The translations under genes were made by a program, and so were the position numbers. The notes under the pieces were generated by a model. That model searched no databases and had not been told where the DNA came from. It was given only the letters and a program-made list of their open reading frames with translations. 64,000 nucleotides of DNA, from contig VGLJ01000010.1 in NCBI GenBank assembly GCA_016866775.1, positions 24,310 through 88,309 of the forward strand. The letters are read 5' to 3'. Below are positions 17,502 to 26,778 of this stretch, piece after piece (position 1 is the first letter of the stretch; the number at the start of each line of letters is the position of its first letter). This DNA is from Candidatus Rokuibacteriota bacterium (GTDB lineage: Bacteria; Methylomirabilota; Methylomirabilia; Rokubacteriales; CSP1-6).

Positions 17502-19814
17502 ATGGGATACGTCGGCCGGAGCGTGCGCCGTCGGGAGGACGAGCGGCTTCTCCAGGGCGCCGGCTGCTTCGTCGGGGACGTCAACCGCCTCGGGATGCTC
17601 CACGCCGCGCTCCTGCGTAGCCCCCATGCCCACGCTCGCATCGTCCGGCTCGATGCCTCGCGCGCGCGCTCGGCGCCCGGCGTCGTCGACGTGCTCACCT
17701 ACGGCGACGCGCCCGTGCTGCACCGGCCGATCCCGATGCGCATGTCGGACCGCGGCATCATGAGCCGGTTCCTTCAGCACCCGCTCGCCCGCGACCGGGT
17801 CCGCTACGTCGGTGAGCCCGTCGCGGTCGTCGTCGCGGAGGACCGCTACCGCGCGGAGGACGCGCTCGAGCGCATCGAGGTCGAGTACGAGGCGCTGCCC
17901 GCCGTCGTCGACGCCCGGGCCGCGGAGGAGCCCGGCGCACCGTTGCTCTTCGAGGCTGTCGGCACGAACGTGGTGGCGACTTTCGGTCAGGCGTTCGGGG
18001 ACATCGGCCGTGCGATGCACGAGGCGGACGTGGTCGCGTCCGAGACGTTCGACGTCCAGCGTCACACGGCGGTGCCGATGGAGACACGCGGTCTGGTGGC
18101 GGAGTGGGACGCTGGGCGCCGCATGCTGACGCTCTGGGGCATGACGAAGGTCCCGTATTTCAGCCGGCGGATCATCGCCGAGCATCTCGGCCTGCCCGAG
18201 CACAGCGTGCACGTCGTGCAGATCGACGTCGGCGGCGCCTTCGGGGTGCGCGGCGAGCTCTACCCGGAGGACTTCATCGTCCCGGTGCTCGCGATGCGGA
18301 CGCGGCGCCCCGTGAAGTGGATCGAAGGCCGGCGCGAGCACCTGATGGCGACCAACCACTCGCGCCAGCAACACCACGAGGTGCGGGTGGCGCTGCGCAA
18401 GGACGGAGCGATTCTCGGCCTGCATGACCGGTTCTGGACCGACATGGGCGGCTACGTACGGACCCACGGGGCGACCGCGCCGAACAACACCGCCGCCTAC
18501 CTGACGGGTCCGTATCGGATACCGAACTACCGCGTCGATGCCGTGTGCGTGGTGACCAACAAAACGCCGTCGGGCACATACCGCGGGCCCGGTCGCTTCG
18601 AGGCGAACTTCGTGCGCGAGCGCGTCGTCGACGTCGCGGCGCGCGCGACGGGCATCGATGCCGCGGAGATTCGTCGTCGGAACTTCGTGCCGCCGGACGC
18701 GATGCCCTACGAGGTCGGCACGACGACGCTGGCTCAGAAGGTCGTCTTCGACAGCGGCGACTTTCCGCGCCTGTTCGGGCGGGCGCTCGATCGCTTCGGC
18801 TACGCCTCGCTCCGCGCGGAGCAGGCGCGGGCGCGGGCCGAGGGACGGTGCGTCGGGATCGGCCTGGCCTACGTCGTGGAGAAGTCGGGTCTCGGTCCGT
18901 GGGAGTCCGCGCGCGTGGCCGTCGATCCGTCCGGCGCGGTGTCCGTCGCCACCGGCGTCCCGTCAGTCGGTCAGGGGGTGGAGACCGTCTTCGCGCAGAT
19001 CTGCGCCGACGCGCTCGGTGTCGCCTACGAAGACGTGGCGGTGCGGTACGGCGACACCGATCTCTTGCCCGACGGCTTCGGTGCGTTCGCCAGCCGTGGC
19101 ACGGTGATGGGCGGCAACGCCGTCTTGCGTGCGGCCGAGCGCGTGCGCGAGAAGATCCTGCTCGTTGCGGGTGGCGAGCTCGAAGCCGATCCGAAGGATC
19201 TCGAGCTGCGGAACGGCCGGGTGCAGGTCAAGGGCGTGCCGGACCGGACGCTCACGCTTCGCGACGTCGCGAAGGCGGCGACGGTCACGCGCGCGCTGGC
19301 GGCGGGACGCGAGCCGGGTCTCGACGTCGTCGAGTTCTACGAGCAGAGCAAGATGACCTATGGGCACGGCGCGCACCTTGTCCTGGCCGAGGTCGATCCG
19401 GAGACCGGCGCCGTGACGATCCTCCGCTACCTGATCGAGCACGACATCGGGCGAGCGGTCAATCCGATGCTCGTCGAAGGGCAGATCGTCGGCGGGACCG
19501 CGCAGGGCATCGGCGCCGCGCTGATGGAAGAGCTTGTGTATGACGCCGACGGTCAGCTGCTGGCCAGCACGCTGATGGATTATGCGGTGCCGACGTCGGT
19601 CACGATGCCGCCCCTCGAGGTCCACCACGCGGAAAACGATCCATCACCGATCAACCCGCTCGGCGTGAAGGGCGCTGGCGAGGACGGCACGGTCGGCGCC
19701 GGCGCGGCGGTCGCAAACGCCGTGGCCGATGCGCTGGCGCCGCTCGGCGTCACGGTCCGCGCGTTGCCGCTCAGCCCCTCGCGCGTGCGCGCGCTGATCC
19801 GAGGAGCCCGCTAG
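17502..19814 (+). CDS. Xanthine dehydrogenase/CoxL-type molybdopterin-binding large subunit
   Basis: A 770-residue large subunit of the xanthine oxidase family, binding molybdopterin-cytosine dinucleotide and hydroxylating or oxidising an organic substrate. It starts with VGRSVRRREDERLLQGAG, includes DVGGAFGVRG, the TYRGPGR loop, VGQGVET and the likely catalytic glutamate in VKGAGEDGTVG near the end. The longer upstream frame was rejected because CGGAGG precedes the ATG at 17502. It overlaps the next, similar subunit by one base. No 2Fe-2S or FAD subunit gene is visible in the window. Confidence 0.88.
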   Translation: MGYVGRSVRRREDERLLQGAGCFVGDVNRLGMLHAALLRSPHAHARIVRLDASRARSAPGVVDVLTYGDAPVLHRPIPMRMSDRGIMSRFLQHPLARDRVRYVGEPVAVVVAEDRYRAEDALERIEVEYEALPAVVDARAAEEPGAPLLFEAVGTNVVATFGQAFGDIGRAMHEADVVASETFDVQRHTAVPMETRGLVAEWDAGRRMLTLWGMTKVPYFSRRIIAEHLGLPEHSVHVVQIDVGGAFGVRGELYPEDFIVPVLAMRTRRPVKWIEGRREHLMATNHSRQQHHEVRVALRKDGAILGLHDRFWTDMGGYVRTHGATAPNNTAAYLTGPYRIPNYRVDAVCVVTNKTPSGTYRGPGRFEANFVRERVVDVAARATGIDAAEIRRRNFVPPDAMPYEVGTTTLAQKVVFDSGDFPRLFGRALDRFGYASLRAEQARARAEGRCVGIGLAYVVEKSGLGPWESARVAVDPSGAVSVATGVPSVGQGVETVFAQICADALGVAYEDVAVRYGDTDLLPDGFGAFASRGTVMGGNAVLRAAERVREKILLVAGGELEADPKDLELRNGRVQVKGVPDRTLTLRDVAKAATVTRALAAGREPGLDVVEFYEQSKMTYGHGAHLVLAEVDPETGAVTILRYLIEHDIGRAVNPMLVEGQIVGGTAQGIGAALMEELVYDADGQLLASTLMDYAVPTSVTMPPLEVHHAENDPSPINPLGVKGAGEDGTVGAGAAVANAVADALAPLGVTVRALPLSPSRVRALIRGAR

Positions 19815-22150
19815 TGTCGTTTCTCGCTTCGCGCACGCGTTCGGCGCCGGAAGGCGTCGGCAAGCCCGTACGTCGTCGGGAAGATCCGCGCCTCGTCACC
19901 GGCGCCGGGTGTTACACCGACGACGTCAACCTGCCCGGCCAGGCGTACGCGTCGATGGTCCGCTCGCCGCACGCACACGCGCGCATCGTGCGCATCGATA
20001 CGGCGCCAGCGCTCGCGATCCCCGGCGTGCTCGCCGTGCTGACGGGCGCGGATCTCGTCGCGGACGGACTCACGGCGATGTCGCATCGCCCGGTGCCGAC
20101 GAATCCGCACGAAGTCCCGCTCAAGAGCCCAGACGGCTCGCCGTTCTTCGTCTCGGATCCCCTGCCCCTGCCCGTCGATCGTGCCCGCTTCGTCGGCGAG
20201 CCCGTCGCGATGGTCGTCGCCGAGACGGCGCTCGCCGCGCGCGACGGCGCCGAGCGGGTCACCGTGGAGTGGGAGCCGCTGCCGGTGGTCGTCACGTCGA
20301 CGGACGCGAGCGCGGCTGGAGCAGTCGCCGTGTGGGATGCGTGCGCGTCGAATGTCGCCGTCGAGACCGTGGCCGGCGATGCCGCCGCCACGGACGCCGC
20401 GTTCGCGCGCGCGGCGCACGTCGTCACGCTCGATACGCGCATCAACCGCGTGACCGGCGTGCCGATGGAGCCGCGCGCCGCCGTCGGTGACTTCGACGCG
20501 TCGACGGGGCGCTACACGGTCTACGCGGGATCGGGCGGGTCGTGGCGGATTCGCGGCGACGTCGCCGCCGCCCTCGGCGTGCCGGCGGAATCCGTCCGCG
20601 TCATCGCGCGCGAAGTCGGCGGCAGTTATGGCACCAGGAATCCCTGCTATCCGGAGTACCCGCTGGTCGCGTGGGCGGCCAGGCGCGTGCGTCGGCCGGT
20701 GAAGTGGACGGGGGATCGTCGCGAGTCGCAGATCAGCGACTGCCACGCCCGCGATCTCCTCGTCCACGCGGAGCTGGCGCTCGACGCGGACGGGACGTTC
20801 CTCGCGTACCGCGCACTCAACACGAGCAACGTGGGCGCGCACACCCTCTCCTTCATCCCGCTCGCCAAGGGGATCGGGATCTCGACCAGCGTGTATCACG
20901 TCCCCGCCGCCTCGCTGCGCGGCCGCGCCGTGCTGAGCAACACGGCCCCGACCTTTCCCTATCGCGCCGCCGGTCGCCCGGAAATCATGTACGTTATCGA
21001 ACGGCTCATCGATCTCGCCGCGCGACGGCACGGGTTCGATCGAATCGTGCTGCGAAGGAAGAATCTGGTGCCATCGAGCGCAATGCCGTATCGCAATCCC
21101 GTCGGTCTCGTCTACGACAGCGGCGACTACGCCGCCGCCCTGGATCGCCTGGTCGAGCTGTCGGACTGGAAGGGATTCGAGTCCCGGCGCGTCGAGGCGC
21201 GCCGGCGCGGACGGTACCGCGGCATCGGCTTCGCGCACTACATCGAGCTGAACACCGGCGATCCGCGCGAGCGCGCCGAGATCACCGTGCGGCCGGAAGG
21301 CCGGATCGACGTGGTCCTCGGCACGCTGTCCGCCGGCCAGGGACACGAGACGAGCTTCCCCCAGCTCATCGCGGAGTGGTTCGGCGTGGAGCTCGAGAAC
21401 GTGAAGCTCATCACCGGTGACACGGATCTGATGCCGGTCGGCGGCGGGACCGCGTCCGGGCGGTCGATGCGGCTCGGCGCCGTCGTCATGGCGAAAGCCT
21501 CGGATCAGATCGTCGAGAAGGGCCGGCGCATCGCGGCGTCGCTCCTCGAGGCCGCGGAGCCGGACATCGAGTTCGCGCGGCGCAAGTTCACGGTGAAGGG
21601 CACCGATCGCTCCGTCGATCTGTTCGAGACCGCCGCGGCCGCCGTGCGTGCCGGCGAGCCGCTCGCTGGCGCCTGCACCGAGGTCATGCCCGTGCCGTCC
21701 TACCCGTACGGCTGCGCGGTGTGCGAAGTGGAAGTGGATCCCGACACCGGCGTCGTCGAAGTCGTGCGACACACGACGGTGGACGACGTCGGACGCGCCG
21801 TGAATCCGATGATCCTGCACGGGCAGGCGCACGGCGGCATCGCTGCCGGCATCGGCCAGGCGCTGTGGGAGCTCTGCGCGTACGACGAGTCGACCGGTCA
21901 GCTCGCCGCCGCGACGTTGATGGACTACGCGCTGCCGCGCGCGGACGCGCTGCCATCGTTCGTGACCGAGCTCAGCGAGGTGCCCTCGACGTCGAACCCG
22001 CTCGGGTTGCGCGGCGGCGGCGAAGGCGGCACGACGCCGGCGCTCGGCGCGGCCGTCAACGCGGTCGTGGACGCGCTCGCCGAGTTCGGCGTCGAACACC
22101 TCGACATGCCCGTCACGCCGGAGCGTGTCTGGCGCGCGATCAACACTTGA
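19814..22150 (+). CDS. Second xanthine dehydrogenase family molybdopterin-binding subunit
   Basis: A 778-residue paralog of the preceding protein with the same order of motifs: VGKPVRRREDPRLVTGAG, EVGGSYGTRN, the PYRAAGRPE loop, LSAGQGHETSF and GLRGGGEGGTTP with the C-terminal glutamate. It starts at GTG inside the previous stop (TAGTG), so translation is coupled. Sequence divergence between the two is large, so they may be two subunits acting on related substrates rather than a duplication in progress. The next gene, a ThDP enzyme, begins 36 bp later. Confidence 0.88.
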   Translation: MSFLASRTRSAPEGVGKPVRRREDPRLVTGAGCYTDDVNLPGQAYASMVRSPHAHARIVRIDTAPALAIPGVLAVLTGADLVADGLTAMSHRPVPTNPHEVPLKSPDGSPFFVSDPLPLPVDRARFVGEPVAMVVAETALAARDGAERVTVEWEPLPVVVTSTDASAAGAVAVWDACASNVAVETVAGDAAATDAAFARAAHVVTLDTRINRVTGVPMEPRAAVGDFDASTGRYTVYAGSGGSWRIRGDVAAALGVPAESVRVIAREVGGSYGTRNPCYPEYPLVAWAARRVRRPVKWTGDRRESQISDCHARDLLVHAELALDADGTFLAYRALNTSNVGAHTLSFIPLAKGIGISTSVYHVPAASLRGRAVLSNTAPTFPYRAAGRPEIMYVIERLIDLAARRHGFDRIVLRRKNLVPSSAMPYRNPVGLVYDSGDYAAALDRLVELSDWKGFESRRVEARRRGRYRGIGFAHYIELNTGDPRERAEITVRPEGRIDVVLGTLSAGQGHETSFPQLIAEWFGVELENVKLITGDTDLMPVGGGTASGRSMRLGAVVMAKASDQIVEKGRRIAASLLEAAEPDIEFARRKFTVKGTDRSVDLFETAAAAVRAGEPLAGACTEVMPVPSYPYGCAVCEVEVDPDTGVVEVVRHTTVDDVGRAVNPMILHGQAHGGIAAGIGQALWELCAYDESTGQLAAATLMDYALPRADALPSFVTELSEVPSTSNPLGLRGGGEGGTTPALGAAVNAVVDALAEFGVEHLDMPVTPERVWRAINT

Positions 22151-22185
22151 CAGAGCGGCTGAGCGGCGCCGCTCCGAGGACAGCG

Positions 22186-23871
22186 ATGCATGATAGTCGG
22201 ATCGTCCCGGTGTTCCAGGCCCTGGCCGAGGACGTGCACGTCCTGGGCGTGCGCGTCGTGTTCGGGCTCATGAGCGACGACACGGCAGTCTTCGCCGTGA
22301 CGCTGGACGGCCTGGGCGTGAGGTTCGTGGGAGCGCGGCACGAGAACAACGCGATCGCCATGGCCGAGGGCTATGCGTATGCCACCGGAGAACTCGGTGT
22401 GGCCCTCATCGGTCGGGGCCCGGCGACGGCCAACGGGTTACACGCGGCGGTGGCGGCCAGTCGCATGGGATCGAAGGTACTGGTGATCTATGGCGACGCC
22501 GCCGTGCAGAGCGGGGCCGTCAACACCATCGGTCCCGACTACAAGGGCTTCAACGCCCAGGCCGTGCTCGGCGCGGCGGGGCTCACGTGTTTCACCGCCG
22601 CCAGTCCGGCGACCGCACGCCAGACCCTGCGCGACGCCGTCGCCGCCGCCAATCAAGGCTCCCTGGCTGCGCTGCTCTTGCCCACCAACGTGCAGATGAT
22701 GAACGTGGAGGTCTCGGGCGAAGCCACGCCGCCGCCCGTCGTCACGGCCCAGCCGGCGGGAGCCCGCGGACAATCGATCGCCGCCGCCGTGGCTCTTCTT
22801 GGCAAGAGCCGGCGCCCGCTGATCGTGGCCGGCATGGGAGCACATCGAGCTGGCGCCAAGGCCGCTCTCGTGGCCCTGGCGGAAAAAGCGGGCGCCTTGC
22901 TGATGACCTCGGCTCGCGGCAAGGACATGTTCCATGGCCATCCCTACAACCTCGGCATCCTCGGGTCCTTCTCGCACACCATGGGCCGTCGCATGATGGA
23001 TCAGGCCGATTGCGTGCTGGTGTTCGGCGCCGGGCTGAACTTTCTCACCATGAGCTTCGGGGCGGCGATCCCGCCGGTGCCGCTGATCCAGGTCGATACG
23101 GTGCGAGCGCATATCGGCCGCTGGACCACGGCGGACGTGGCGGTGGTGGGCGATGCCAGGGTGGTGGCCGAGCAGCTGCGAGCCGCCCTCCCCGAGCGGC
23201 GCGCCGACGACAGGCCGTTCCACGGCGCGGAAACCCTGGCCAGCATCGCGGCCTTCGATATCACGCGCGACTTCGAGGCGGCCCACACCGCGCGCACCGT
23301 GGATCCCCGCGCGCTGGGAGTCGAGCTCGACACGCTGCTGCCCCGGGACCGCAACGTCGTCTACGACGCCGGAAATTTCCTCGGCGTCCTGCCCTATCTC
23401 ACCGTCCCCACACCCGGCCATTTGAAGATGACGAGCGAGTTCGCCTCCATCGGTCTCGGCTTCGGCACGGCGCTGGGCGTCGCGAAGGGCCGCCCCGGCA
23501 CACCGACCGTGTTGATCATCGGCGACGGCGGCTTCCTCATGACGATGAGCGAGCTGGAAACGGCGATCCGCGAGGATCTCCCGTTGATCATCGTGCTGAT
23601 GAACGATTGCGCCTATGGCGCCGAGCTGCACTTCCTCGCGATGCGCAAGCTTCCGGTGGGAAAGTCGGTGTTTCCGGACGTGGATTTTGCGTCGGTCGCG
23701 GAGGCGTTCGGGTTCCGGGCGTACACGATTCGCACGCTGGGCGAGCTGCGCGCGCTCGGTCCAGTCCTGAGCAAGCCGGACGGCCCCATTCTTCTCGACT
23801 GCAAGGTCAACGCGGAGATCGCCGCGCCATTCATGGGCGAGTTCGCCGAGTTCGAGGCGCGGCACCAGTAG
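22186..23871 (+). CDS. Thiamine-diphosphate-dependent enzyme (acetolactate synthase/benzoylformate decarboxylase type)
   Basis: A 561-residue three-domain ThDP enzyme that decarboxylates or condenses a 2-keto acid. The cofactor-activating glutamate is in GARHENNAIAMAEGYA near residue 50. The middle domain begins AAVALLGKSRRPLIVAGMG. The C-terminal ThDP motif is GDGGFLMTMSELETAIRE to NDCAYGAE near residues 445-480. The ATG at 22186 follows GAGGA. It lies in line with two Mo-hydroxylase subunits and an Fe(II) dioxygenase, so a shared catabolic route is plausible. Exact reaction unknown. Confidence 0.88.
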   Translation: MHDSRIVPVFQALAEDVHVLGVRVVFGLMSDDTAVFAVTLDGLGVRFVGARHENNAIAMAEGYAYATGELGVALIGRGPATANGLHAAVAASRMGSKVLVIYGDAAVQSGAVNTIGPDYKGFNAQAVLGAAGLTCFTAASPATARQTLRDAVAAANQGSLAALLLPTNVQMMNVEVSGEATPPPVVTAQPAGARGQSIAAAVALLGKSRRPLIVAGMGAHRAGAKAALVALAEKAGALLMTSARGKDMFHGHPYNLGILGSFSHTMGRRMMDQADCVLVFGAGLNFLTMSFGAAIPPVPLIQVDTVRAHIGRWTTADVAVVGDARVVAEQLRAALPERRADDRPFHGAETLASIAAFDITRDFEAAHTARTVDPRALGVELDTLLPRDRNVVYDAGNFLGVLPYLTVPTPGHLKMTSEFASIGLGFGTALGVAKGRPGTPTVLIIGDGGFLMTMSELETAIREDLPLIIVLMNDCAYGAELHFLAMRKLPVGKSVFPDVDFASVAEAFGFRAYTIRTLGELRALGPVLSKPDGPILLDCKVNAEIAAPFMGEFAEFEARHQ

Positions 23872-23889
23872 GCGTGTCTGGGACATGAC

Positions 23890-24891
23890 ATGAGCCTCGC
23901 GGGCCAGGGCCGCATTCCGGTGCTCGATGTCGGCGCGTATCTCGCCGGCGACGCGGGGGCGGCGCCGCCGCTGGCGCGTGCCATCGCCCGCACCTGCGAA
24001 GACACCGGGTTCCTCGTCGTCGCGGATCACGGCGTGCCGCAGCGCCTGGTCGACGACACCTTCGGCGTCGCCGAAAAGTTTTTCGCCCGCCCCGAAGGGG
24101 ACAAGCTCGCGCTCAAGGTCGGCACGTACAACATCGGCTACCTGCCGTTCGGCGGGCAGGTCGTGCGCCACTCGCCGGTCAACAAGAACACCCGGCCGAA
24201 TTTCAGCGAGAGCTTCTACATCACCCGCGACCGCGCGCCCGACCACCCCGACATCGTCAACGAAAAGCCGCTCGTCGGGCTGAACCGCTGGCCCGAGGAC
24301 ATGCCCGCGCTCCGCGCGGCGACGACCGCGTACTACCGGGCGATGGAGGCGCTGACGACGCGGCTGGTGCCGCTGTTCGCGCTGGCCCTCGACCTGCCGG
24401 CCGACTATTTCGCCGCGGCCTTCGCCGAGCCGAACAGCACGATTCGGCTGATTCACTACCCTCCGCACCCGTCGCCCGAGGACAACGAGTTCGGCTTCGC
24501 GCCGCACACCGACAACAACTTCATCACGTTCCTGGCGCAGTCGAAGCTCCCGGGCCTCGAGGTGCGCACTGCCGAGGGCGACTGGATCAGGCCGCCGGCG
24601 GTGCCGGGCACGTTCGTCGTCAATACCGGCGCGATGCTGGCGCGCTACTCGAACGATCGCTTCCGGGCGACGCCTCACCGCGTCATCAATCGCAACGATC
24701 GCTCGCGCTACGCCTGCCCGTTCTTCCTCGGGCCGAACCACGACGTGGTCGTCGAGCCGGTCCCGACCTGCGTCGGCCCCGACAACCCGCCCCGATACGA
24801 GCCGACCACCTACGGCGCCTTCACCCAGCGCCTGCTGACGCTCAACTTCGCCCACCGCCAGGCCGGCGGCAGCGGCGAGTACGCGGGGTAA
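23890..24891 (+). CDS. Isopenicillin-N-synthase-like 2-oxoglutarate/Fe(II) dioxygenase
   Basis: A 333-residue non-haem Fe(II) oxygenase with an N-terminal DIOX_N domain (IPVLDVGAYL to DHGVPQRL) and a C-terminal 2OG-Fe(II) domain. The iron ligands are H206 and D208 in PHTDNN and H263 in TPHRVIN. The RxS co-substrate motif reads RYA here, which could alter 2-oxoglutarate use. It closes the 17.5-24.9 kb run of catabolic genes, 18 bp after the ThDP enzyme. Its last ~70 bases recur, slightly changed, at 34984. Confidence 0.88.
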   Translation: MSLAGQGRIPVLDVGAYLAGDAGAAPPLARAIARTCEDTGFLVVADHGVPQRLVDDTFGVAEKFFARPEGDKLALKVGTYNIGYLPFGGQVVRHSPVNKNTRPNFSESFYITRDRAPDHPDIVNEKPLVGLNRWPEDMPALRAATTAYYRAMEALTTRLVPLFALALDLPADYFAAAFAEPNSTIRLIHYPPHPSPEDNEFGFAPHTDNNFITFLAQSKLPGLEVRTAEGDWIRPPAVPGTFVVNTGAMLARYSNDRFRATPHRVINRNDRSRYACPFFLGPNHDVVVEPVPTCVGPDNPPRYEPTTYGAFTQRLLTLNFAHRQAGGSGEYAG

Positions 24892-24951
24892 GGTCGCTCG
24901 CGAACGGCAGGAGCTCGCCGAGCGGCAGAAACGGGACGCGGCCCGGAGCGT

Positions 24952-25578
24952 CTAGCGGCGAAAGACCCACCCGAAGCGGCAATAGAGCGCGAGACACATC
25001 AGCAGCAGCGACGACGACCACTCGTAGACCTCGTCGATCGACAGGAAGCGCTCGTCGCGGAACGACGGCACCATGAAGACCAGCGCGACCGCGGTCACGA
25101 GAATCGCGTCGAGAAAGTCCTTGCTCATCGGCAGCCGAAGCCGCGAGACCGTCGGCCGATACGCCACGCGCAACACCGCGCAGATGATCCCGAGCGCGAG
25201 GACCGGAATGTACGCCTCGATCAGGTAGTTGTGCAGGTTGTGGGCCTGCGGATTGTAGTTCTGCGCGAAGTTCGGATCCGCGAGATCGAGGAAGAGCGTG
25301 CCGGTGCCGTAGTTGGTCTCCTCACCGACCAGGACGAATTCGGCGAGCGCGTAGAGCGCGAACCACACGCGATGCGCGCGCGGATGATGCCGCTGGAGCG
25401 CGCACAGCACGAAGACGACGCCGCCCGCGATGAACTGCAGCGCGGTGAGATCTTCCACCACGCCGCCCTCCCACATCACGTACTTCCACCACGATCCGAA
25501 CAGCGGCTGCGACCAGTTGACGAGGACGACGTTGATCGCGGTGAGCGCGACGGCAAGGCTGAGCGCGCCGCGACTCAC
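24952..25578 (-). CDS. Integral membrane protein of unknown function
   Basis: A 208-residue protein with about five or six hydrophobic spans (near residues 5-25, 45-65, 70-85, 120-140, 155-175, 185-203). A conserved-looking VGEETNYGTGTLF stretch follows the third span. This GEE pattern is typical of small uncharacterised membrane proteins, but I cannot name a function. The start GTG overlaps the stop of the broken cyclase gene (GTGA), suggesting former translational coupling. Confidence 0.65.
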   Translation of the reverse strand: MSRGALSLAVALTAINVVLVNWSQPLFGSWWKYVMWEGGVVEDLTALQFIAGGVVFVLCALQRHHPRAHRVWFALYALAEFVLVGEETNYGTGTLFLDLADPNFAQNYNPQAHNLHNYLIEAYIPVLALGIICAVLRVAYRPTVSRLRLPMSKDFLDAILVTAVALVFMVPSFRDERFLSIDEVYEWSSSLLLMCLALYCRFGWVFRR

Positions 25579-26158
25579 ACGCGCAGGATCGCGCGACAGG
25601 GCGCGCCGTCACCGCCGGCGATGCGGAGCGGCAAGCAATAGAGCTCGTAGATGCCGGGTGTGACCTTGCGGAAGTCGAGGCCCTCGATGACCTTCGACGC
25701 CGAACCCTTCGACCGAGAGATAGTCGATGCCGATGAGCTTCACGCCGCGCTCGATCAGCGAGCGCGCGCCGTCGAGCGATAGCGACACGTAGTCGCGCGC
25801 GAACGATGGCCGGTCCCACAGCGACGAGTTGCGCGTCTTCAGCAGCACGCGCTCGTGCGTCGCGATCCGCGGCGTCGGTGAGATGCCGCGGCTCGACGAG
25901 ACGATCCGCGTCGACCTCGAGGAGGAGCGCCGGGCCGATCGGCACCTCCAGCGGGACCGTGTCGATGCTCTTCGCGCCCTCGATGAAGTGCAGCGGCGCG
26001 TCCATGTGGGTGCCGGTGTGCGAGCCGAGCTTCAGGCTCGAGACGTTCGCGGGATCACCGCGCTCCGTCGAGGCCGCCGAGCCGATGGCGATGCCGGGAT
26101 CGCCTTCGTAGACGATCATCCCTTCACGAATCGGCAACGAGATGTCGATGAACGGCAT
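25575..26158 (-). pseudogene. Cyclase/kynurenine-formamidase-like gene with two frameshifts
   Basis: Three successive frames rebuild a metal-dependent cyclase-family hydrolase. The first (start 26158) carries FIDISLPIREGMIVYEGDPG and SHTGTHMDAPLHF, with the HxGTHxD metal motif. The second, from about 25915, carries TPRIATHERVLLKTRNSSLW and RGVKLIGIDYLSVEGF. The third, from about 25705, carries VIEGLDFRKVTPGIYELYCL to the stop. About 15 residues near GIDYLSVEGF are also missing, so simple sequencing error does not explain everything. The stop overlaps the GTG of the downstream membrane gene. Confidence 0.8.
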
Positions 26159-26183
26159 GCGTACGGAACCTCCGTGCGGTGAG

Positions 26184-26260
26184 TGGTCGGGGTGAGAGGA
26201 TTTGAACCTCCGGCCCCCTGCTCCCAAAGCAGGTGCGCTACCAGGCTGCGCCACACCCCG
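26184..26260 (-). tRNA. tRNA-Pro(TGG), CCA encoded
   Basis: The reverse strand folds as a full cloverleaf of 77 nt. The acceptor arms are CGGGGTG and CACCCCG, the discriminator is A, and the terminal CCA is encoded at 26184-26186. The anticodon stem-loop is CCTGC TTTGGGA GCAGG, giving anticodon TGG for CCA proline codons. The T arm is CCGGAGGTTCAAATCCTC. Its 5' portion plus leader recurs at 31262-31304. Confidence 0.97.
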
Positions 26261-26339
26261 ATGTCGGCGAAAAGTTTATCAGTTTTCCCGCTTGCGCCCG
26301 TTTCGAAGTGCGCAGGGGCTCGTCGTGAGCGTCGCGGGC

Positions 26340-26768
26340 TCAGCGAAGGTCGCAGTCCAGAAGACCACGGTGCGCAGCGGCACGGCGGGCCGCGAGCACC
26401 GAATAGTGTCGGAACCGCGCTGACATGTGACTGCCGAAACCCGCGACGATCGTGACGGCGACGAGGACGACCACCCGGTGCTCCCAGAACACCGGAACGA
26501 GCAGGAGCAGGGCGAGCTTGAGCAGCACCGCGAGGCCTTTGCCCGCGAAGAGCCAGGCGCACGTCGACGCGAGCTCCAGCGCGATCATGCCGGCCCCGGT
26601 CACGATCGCGGCCACGAGGAACGGGACGAGCCGCACGGGTTCGACGTCGAACACGTGGCCCCCGAGCAGCGTCCCGACGCTCAGCAGGTGAGCGGTTCGG
26701 AAGACGACGCCGAGCAGGCGCTGGGCGGGCCGCCGGCGTGGAGGCTCCGGGCAGAAGAACGCCTTCAG
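26340..26768 (-). CDS. Small membrane protein downstream of the molybdoenzyme
   Basis: About 142 residues with four hydrophobic spans: LLSVGTLLGGHVF, LVPFLVAAIVTGAGM, GLAVLLKLALLLLVPVF and VVVLVAVTIVAGFGSHM. It ends with RHYSVL, a pattern I associate with uncharacterised membrane proteins. No ATG is visible. The coding-like sequence extends upstream of the GTG at 26654 to about the end of the molybdoenzyme gene, so the start is uncertain (a CTG at 26768 is possible). It could serve as a membrane partner of the Mo/FeS pair, but it is not an NrfD or TtrC homolog that I can recognise. Confidence 0.5.
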   Translation of the reverse strand: MKAFFCPEPPRRRPAQRLLGVVFRTAHLLSVGTLLGGHVFDVEPVRLVPFLVAAIVTGAGMIALELASTCAWLFAGKGLAVLLKLALLLLVPVFWEHRVVVLVAVTIVAGFGSHMSARFRHYSVLAARRAAAHRGLLDCDLR

Positions 26769-26778
26769 GCCGACACCG

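Noticed and set aside
19811..22099. 762-codon minus-strand frame under the second Mo subunit
   Set aside because: Same reason: low-complexity Arg/Asp/His translation opposite a clear family member.
22438..24855. 805-codon minus-strand frame under the ThDP and dioxygenase genes
   Set aside because: It spans two well-supported genes and shows no recognisable domain.
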